Positions 34,782-38,545 of a stretch of DNA of 38,545 nt are shown one piece after another. The notes under the pieces were generated by a model. The model did no database searches. It worked only from the letters and a program-made list of their open reading frames with translations, and was not told the origin of the DNA. The position numbers and the translations under genes were made by a program. The DNA lies in contig CAIQKQ010000016.1 of the NCBI GenBank assembly GCA_903872425.1, positions 1-38,545 on the forward strand, given 5' to 3'. Within the stretch, counting starts at the first letter, position 1. Every line of letters begins with the position of its first letter. The stretch comes from an uncultured Opitutia bacterium. Lineage in GTDB: Bacteria; Verrucomicrobiota; Verrucomicrobiia; Opitutales; Opitutaceae.

Positions 34782-34858
34782 AGGGACGGTCAAAGATTGC
34801 GGTGGATGGGTAGGGACGCCATTCCGTGGCGTCGGCGGACGGCTCAAAGAGCCGTGCC
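34782..34858 (-). repeat. REP/BIME-like two-hairpin intergenic element, copy B
   Basis: Two perfect 7-bp hairpins: GACGCCA (34815-34821) / TGGCGTC (34827-34833), and ACGGCTC (34839-34845) / GAGCCGT (34849-34855). Read on the minus strand the order and core match copy A at 2174-2284: a GGCTCTTTGAGCCGTCCGC hairpin, then a second hairpin ending in CCCTACC. Confidence 0.65.
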
Positions 34859-34871
34859 TTCCATAGGTATT

Positions 34872-35498
34872 TCACGGCGCGGCTCGCTCGGCCTGAGGTT
34901 TGGGTTTCGGCACGAAGGGCGGAGCGGAAGGGCCGCCACGCAGCTTAGCAATCTCGGGCAGGACGACCTTTTGGTAGCAGTCGGGACAGATGGAGTGGCT
35001 AAAATCAGTCCCGGTGCGCGCGTTAATGTAGCCCTCGATCTGCTGCAAATAATTCTGGTCGTCGCGAATTTTTTTACAGTAGCCGCAAATCGGGAGAAAC
35101 GCCTCCAATTGGCTGACCTGCGTAGCGAATCGCAGTATGCGCTCGGCGACGCGCAGGCGCATCCAAATTTCCTGTACGTCGAGTGGCTTGGTCAAAAAAT
35201 CGTCCACACCTGCCTCAATCGCCTCGCGCTGGTTGTCAGGATCGGCGCTCCGGCCAGTGAGCAAGATGAAATAAACGTAGTCTGCTCCGACGCGACCGCG
35301 GATGGCGCGGCAGAGACCGAGGCCGTCGAGCGTTGGCATCATCCAATCACTCACAACGACCCGCACGGGATCGGTCTCGAGCATACCAAGCGCGGCCTGA
35401 CCGTCGGCGGCTTCGACGACCTCGTGGCCGAGATGGCGAAGCGCCTGCCGGAGCACGGCGCGGGCGACAAGGTCGTCTTCGACGATGAGGATTTTCAC
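34872..35498 (-). CDS. Response regulator with C-terminal zinc-ribbon
   Basis: A 208-residue protein. The receiver (1-120) has Asp8/Asp9, phospho-acceptor Asp51 (VVVSDWMMP), Thr81 and Lys104 (LTKPL). A helix leads into a four-cysteine element (Cys138, Cys141, Cys171, Cys174) in the form ICGYCKKIRDDQNY ... SHSICPDCYQK, a tail known from other two-component proteins, where the partner is not known. There is no DNA-binding domain, so the output is probably by protein contact. The GTG start at 35498 (VKILIVEDD) is fixed by the receiver. Its kinase is not in the window. Confidence 0.9.
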   Translation of the reverse strand: MKILIVEDDLVARAVLRQALRHLGHEVVEAADGQAALGMLETDPVRVVVSDWMMPTLDGLGLCRAIRGRVGADYVYFILLTGRSADPDNQREAIEAGVDDFLTKPLDVQEIWMRLRVAERILRFATQVSQLEAFLPICGYCKKIRDDQNYLQQIEGYINARTGTDFSHSICPDCYQKVVLPEIAKLRGGPSAPPFVPKPKPQAERAAP

Positions 35499-35707
35499 GG
35501 GGACGAGAGGATGGCACGGACAGCTTGGTGCAAACCGGCGTGGGGGCAAGCCCCGAGCGGCTGCGGGCCGGTCTTCCCTCGCATGTCATCGACGAACCAG
35601 CGGCCCGGCTTTGCTGCAGTTTTTGCGTGGCGCAAGGATTGACGGCGGCGGCCAGTGGCCGCAGCGTGCAGAATCTACGCCGCCCTCGGCCACCCCCTCC
35701 CCTAGCC

Positions 35708-36133
35708 ATGATCCGCCAACTCGCCCATCTCTGTCTCATGTCGCATCAACTGCCGGCCATGACCACGTTTTACCGCGACGGTCTCGGCCTGCCGATCAAG
35801 TTCTCATTTCAACACGACGATGGCACGGTCTTCGGTCATTACTTTCAGACCGGCGCGATGACCTTCGTCGAGATTTTCGATCGCGCCGGGATGGTGAAAC
35901 AATGGGGCGGTGAATTTGCCCAACTTAAAGGTCATGTCGGCACACACTTCGGCCACCTGTGTTTCGAGGTGACGGGACTGGAGGAATTTTGTGAAACGCT
36001 GAAAAAGCGCGGCATCGCGATAGACCGCCCGCTCAAGGTCGGGATGTGCCACTCAAAGCAGGCGTGGGTCCACGATCCCGATGGCAACGTGATTGAGCTG
36101 ATGGAATACACGCCGAAAAGCTGGCAGCTCTGA
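35708..36133 (+). CDS. VOC-family (glyoxalase/dioxygenase-fold) protein
   Basis: A 141-residue metal-binding protein with two beta-alpha-beta-beta-beta units. His7 (LAHLC) and a Glu in the first half (VEIFDR), His in the second half (FGHLCFEV) and Glu near the C-terminus (IELMEY) are the likely metal ligands. The DPDGN-x-IEL motif is typical of the glyoxalase/bleomycin-resistance superfamily. The reaction cannot be read from sequence. ATG 35708 fits the family start. It is divergent from the zinc-ribbon regulator across 209 bases. Confidence 0.85.
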   Translation: MIRQLAHLCLMSHQLPAMTTFYRDGLGLPIKFSFQHDDGTVFGHYFQTGAMTFVEIFDRAGMVKQWGGEFAQLKGHVGTHFGHLCFEVTGLEEFCETLKKRGIAIDRPLKVGMCHSKQAWVHDPDGNVIELMEYTPKSWQL

Positions 36134-36362
36134 GATCGAGAGGAAACGGGTTAGTAAATTGGTTGCCACGCATAGGCGGCTACTGAGCTAGTTCATTCGT
36201 GCAGACGGATGCGCCCTTGCTTGCGCTCGGCACAAAGCGCGTGCCTTCAAGCGGCATGCGCCATAACTGCCGCATTTGACGCGGACGAACAAACCCACCA
36301 CGCGCACGAGACACCCGACTTGTCTGTGCCTAAAAGGGCGCGCACGCCGACCTTAAGGCTAC
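36134..36362. other. Gap without a recognised gene
   Basis: The longest non-coding gap, from the VOC stop towards the DUF1552 terminator. It is GC-rich and has no ORF I can support, no tRNA and no clear promoter. No element from elsewhere in the window recurs here. Confidence 0.5.
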
Positions 36363-36406
36363 CGAAAAGCGTGCTCCAGCACTTCGAAGCCGATGGCACG
36401 AAGTGC
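36363..36406 (-). terminator. Probable terminator of the DUF1588-DUF1552 operon
   Basis: Perfect 8-bp arms GCACTTCG (36379-36386) and CGAAGTGC (36399-36406) lie 9 bases past the DUF1552 stop. On the minus strand a TTTT run (opposite 36364-36367) follows about 11 bases after the stem, so it is weaker than the two EF-hand terminators. Confidence 0.45.
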
Positions 36407-36414
36407 GGCTGATT

Positions 36415-37839
36415 TCAAACATTGGCCAGCCGGCCGGTGGAGTCGCCGAAGCGTGTGATATTGTTGGGCGCAACCCGGTCCATCATGCTGAGGAAAAGAT
36501 TGGTCACAGGCACCCCGCCGTGCTGCACGAAACGGCCGCCGTTAAGTGTGCCGCCGGCGCGGCCAGCGAGCAGGACCGGGAGGTTGGTGTGGGAGTGCCG
36601 GTTGCCGTCGCCATTGCCACAACCGTAGACGATCTGCGAGTTATGCAGGAGCGTGTTACCGTCAATGTCCTTGGTGGCATCCATCTTCTCGAGGAAGTAG
36701 GCGAGTTGCTGGACATACCAGTAATCAATCTGGCGGACCTTCTCCATCCAGTCGGCCTTGTTCCCGTGGTGGGAAAGATTGTGGTGGCCGTCGTTTACGC
36801 CAATATCCTTGAAGTTAATGTTACTCCCATCCCCGTTGATCATGAAGGTGGCCACGCGGGTCGAGTCGGTCTGAAACGACAAGTGGAGCATGTCGAACAT
36901 CAGCCGAACGTAGTCGGTGTATTTTTCGGGGACCCCGTCGGGCGCGTCGTTGGTGGGCTGAGGGCGCGAGGAGCGGGACGACTCGGCTGCCTGGATGCGT
37001 TGCTCGATGTCGCGGACACTGGAGAAATATTCATCGAGTTTCTGCTTATCGCGGCCGGAGAGCTCACGGGCGAGGCTGCGGGTATCGGCCTGAATAAAGT
37101 CGAGCACGGAGCGCTGCTGCTGCTGGCGCATGAGAAGATTTTGCGCGCGGTCCTTGGGTGCACCGGCACCGAAAAGACGCTCGAAAAGCAGGCGAGGGTT
37201 GACCTCAGGGGTCAGGGGCACGGTGGGCGAGCTCCAAGCCAGGTTGTGCTGGTAGACGCAGGCGTATTCGGTGTCACAGCCACCGGTGTTGAGGATGATG
37301 TCGCAAGAGAGCTCCAGCGAGCGGAAGGGGGTGAGCAGGCCAATCTGCTGAGCCATCATCTGGTCGGCGGAGACCCCGTTGTGAAAGTCGGCGCCATTGG
37401 TCTTCTTGATGCGCACGCCGGTGAGAAAGGTGGCGTTGGCGCGGGCGTGGTCGCCGCCGCCGTCGGGTCCACCAACGGCGGAGACGTCGTCGAGGCCGCC
37501 GAGCACCTGTACTTTGTCCCGCACTTTGGCGAGGGGCGAGAGGGTGCGGCTGAGCTCAAAGTCCTTACCCTCGGTCGTAGGCCACCAGGCATCGGGAATG
37601 GCGCCATTGGGAAAATAGAGGAACGCGGTGCGCAGCGGCGCACCCGAGGCGGTGGTCGCAGCGGGTGCCGTCAATACCCCGCCCGCAGAGGCAGCCGTCG
37701 CACCCAGCATCCGGCGGGGGAGGAATGTCTCCATCGCCGGCAGCGCGAGGCATAGGCCGACGTTGCGCAGGAAGCGGCGGCGGTCGAGATGCGGCGAAAA
37801 ACGGGCGGGATAGCGGTCAGGCGGGGGGAGCGGGATCAT
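36415..37839 (-). CDS. DUF1552-domain protein, Tat-exported
   Basis: A 474-residue protein. A twin-arginine-like start (DRRRFLRNVGLCLALP, 19-34) suggests Tat export. The DUF1552 body starts at RTAFLYFPNGAIPDAWWP, with GDHARANATFLTGV, a CDTEYACVYQ segment, and the C-terminal GDGSNINFKDIGVNDGHHNLSHH and NSQIVYGCGNGDGNRHSHTNLPVLLAG. The His/Asp-rich C-terminal motifs resemble a sulfatase/phosphatase-like metal site (DUF1501-related fold), but the reaction is unknown. The ATG overlaps the upstream DUF1588 gene stop by 4 bases (ATGA), so the two are translationally coupled. Confidence 0.9.
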   Translation of the reverse strand: MIPLPPPDRYPARFSPHLDRRRFLRNVGLCLALPAMETFLPRRMLGATAASAGGVLTAPAATTASGAPLRTAFLYFPNGAIPDAWWPTTEGKDFELSRTLSPLAKVRDKVQVLGGLDDVSAVGGPDGGGDHARANATFLTGVRIKKTNGADFHNGVSADQMMAQQIGLLTPFRSLELSCDIILNTGGCDTEYACVYQHNLAWSSPTVPLTPEVNPRLLFERLFGAGAPKDRAQNLLMRQQQQRSVLDFIQADTRSLARELSGRDKQKLDEYFSSVRDIEQRIQAAESSRSSRPQPTNDAPDGVPEKYTDYVRLMFDMLHLSFQTDSTRVATFMINGDGSNINFKDIGVNDGHHNLSHHGNKADWMEKVRQIDYWYVQQLAYFLEKMDATKDIDGNTLLHNSQIVYGCGNGDGNRHSHTNLPVLLAGRAGGTLNGGRFVQHGGVPVTNLFLSMMDRVAPNNITRFGDSTGRLANV

Positions 37840-38545
37840 GGGCGGCTTGGGTTGTCGGCGAGCAAGGCGGGTTTGGCTTCGGGGTTTAATGGGTTAGTCG
37901 ACGTTGCACGGCGTTGCTGGAACGCCGGCGACTCCACAATCCCCATCAGCAGCGCAGAAAAGCGACCTTCCTCCTTCTCCATTCGTGCGACGATGGTGTC
38001 CACCGTTGGCACGTCGTAATATTCCACGCCGCGTCCAAGCGCGTAAGTCAGCAACTTCTCCGTGATGGTGCGATAAAACTCCGCGCGGTGCTGGGTGACG
38101 ATGACTTGTTTGAGATCCTTGATGCCGGAGATTTTTTCGCCGGTAGCCAGCTCGCCGGAGGGGTCAATAGGCTGGCCAAACTCCTGCGCACGCTGCCGGC
38201 CGAAGGCGTTAAAATTTTCCAGGGCGAAGCCGAGCGGATCCATGCGTGCATGGCACGAGGCGCAGAGCGGGTCGGAGCGATGGAGGGCAACCAGCTCGCG
38301 CTGTGTGGGTTTGCGCTCACCGACTTTATCTTGGGCACTCTCCAGTGCGGGGACGTTAGGCGGCGGTGGTGCGGAAGGTGAGCCGAGAATATTTTCCAAA
38401 ATCCACTTACCGCGCTTCACCGGTGAGGTGCGTGTGGGATTTGAAGTCACGGTGAGAATGCTACCCATCGTAAGCACGCCACCGCGCGGGTTGTCAAGCG
38501 GAAGCGTGACCTGACGCATTTCGGGACCAGTGACACCCGTGAGGC
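37836..38545 (-). CDS. DUF1588/DUF1585 heme-motif protein, 5' end outside window
   Basis: The C-terminal 235 or so residues of a large exported protein of the planctomycete-type cytochrome group (DUF1587-DUF1592-DUF1588-DUF1585). The visible part starts in DUF1588 (GGVLTMGSILTVTSNPTRTS, KRGKWILENILG) and includes a C-x-x-C-H heme c motif (CASCHARMDPLGFALENF), then DUF1585 (FYRTITEKLLTYALGRGVEY, SALLMGIVESPAF). The frame is open to the window edge, so the N-terminus lies beyond 38545. It overlaps the DUF1552 start; this pair is commonly found together in Planctomycetes and Verrucomicrobia, with unknown function. Confidence 0.92.
   Translation of the reverse strand, partial: LTGVTGPEMRQVTLPLDNPRGGVLTMGSILTVTSNPTRTSPVKRGKWILENILGSPSAPPPPNVPALESAQDKVGERKPTQRELVALHRSDPLCASCHARMDPLGFALENFNAFGRQRAQEFGQPIDPSGELATGEKISGIKDLKQVIVTQHRAEFYRTITEKLLTYALGRGVEYYDVPTVDTIVARMEKEEGRFSALLMGIVESPAFQQRRATSTNPLNPEAKPALLADNPSRP

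Noticed and set aside
34782-34847. Longer start for the SlyX-like protein at 34847
   Set aside because: The added residues are translated from the two-hairpin repeat element; SlyX homology starts after 34781.

Overview
The window is GC-rich bacterial chromosome with tightly packed housekeeping and envelope genes. It contains no phage, integrase, transposase or CRISPR array. The best taxonomic guess is Verrucomicrobiota, probably near Opitutaceae. That rests on a DUF1552 gene overlapping a DUF1588/DUF1585 heme-motif gene, a Tat-exported GH29 fucosidase, Gly-rich EF-hand proteins, a response regulator with a zinc-ribbon tail, and interspersed repeats of a kind common in Planctomycetes/Verrucomicrobia. 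It is an inference from gene content, not from a marker tree.

Layout. 1-6 kb: 3' part of alaS with a heptamer repeat inside the coding region, a two-hairpin repeat, a small unknown gene, a spinster-like MFS transporter and a UvrD/PcrA/Rep helicase. 6-10 kb: GH29 fucosidase, DUF4139 protein, tRNA-Gln(TTG). 9.8-12.7 kb: LMW phosphatase, glyA, then a DUF4160/DUF2442 pair whose first gene carries two in-frame TAG codons, and a low-GC membrane protein. 12.7-18.4 kb (minus strand): GGCT-like protein, SWIM-SNF2 helicase, glycyl-tRNA synthetase, membrane protein. 18.5-25.1 kb: two secreted EF-hand proteins, a sensor kinase, an OmpR-family regulator and, divergently, a pair of exported M16 peptidases. 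25.2-29.3 kb: a repeat-like periplasmic protein, an NtrC-like regulator with a degraded AAA+ domain, a PilC/GspF membrane protein, tRNA-Gly(TCC). 29.4-33.4 kb: rsmE, rsmD, gpsA, lysA. 33.5-38.5 kb: TPR protein, SlyX-like protein, zinc-ribbon response regulator, VOC protein and the DUF1552 / DUF1588 pair, the last cut by the window end.

The most system-like locus is 18.5-25.1 kb. The kinase and regulator resemble CpxA/CpxR, but the place CpxP would take is held by two secreted EF-hand proteins. A 16-bp motif (GTTAAGC-N-CG-N-GTAA-N) occurs upstream of the regulator gene and, 13/16 identical and in the opposite orientation, upstream of the nearer EF-hand gene. The first copy also lies in front of the exported M16 proteases. 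I propose a calcium- or metal-linked envelope-stress circuit with its own operator.

A second theme is initiation: nearly every start lacks a Shine-Dalgarno sequence, and a candidate glyS promoter lies so close to the ATG that the leader would be only a few bases.
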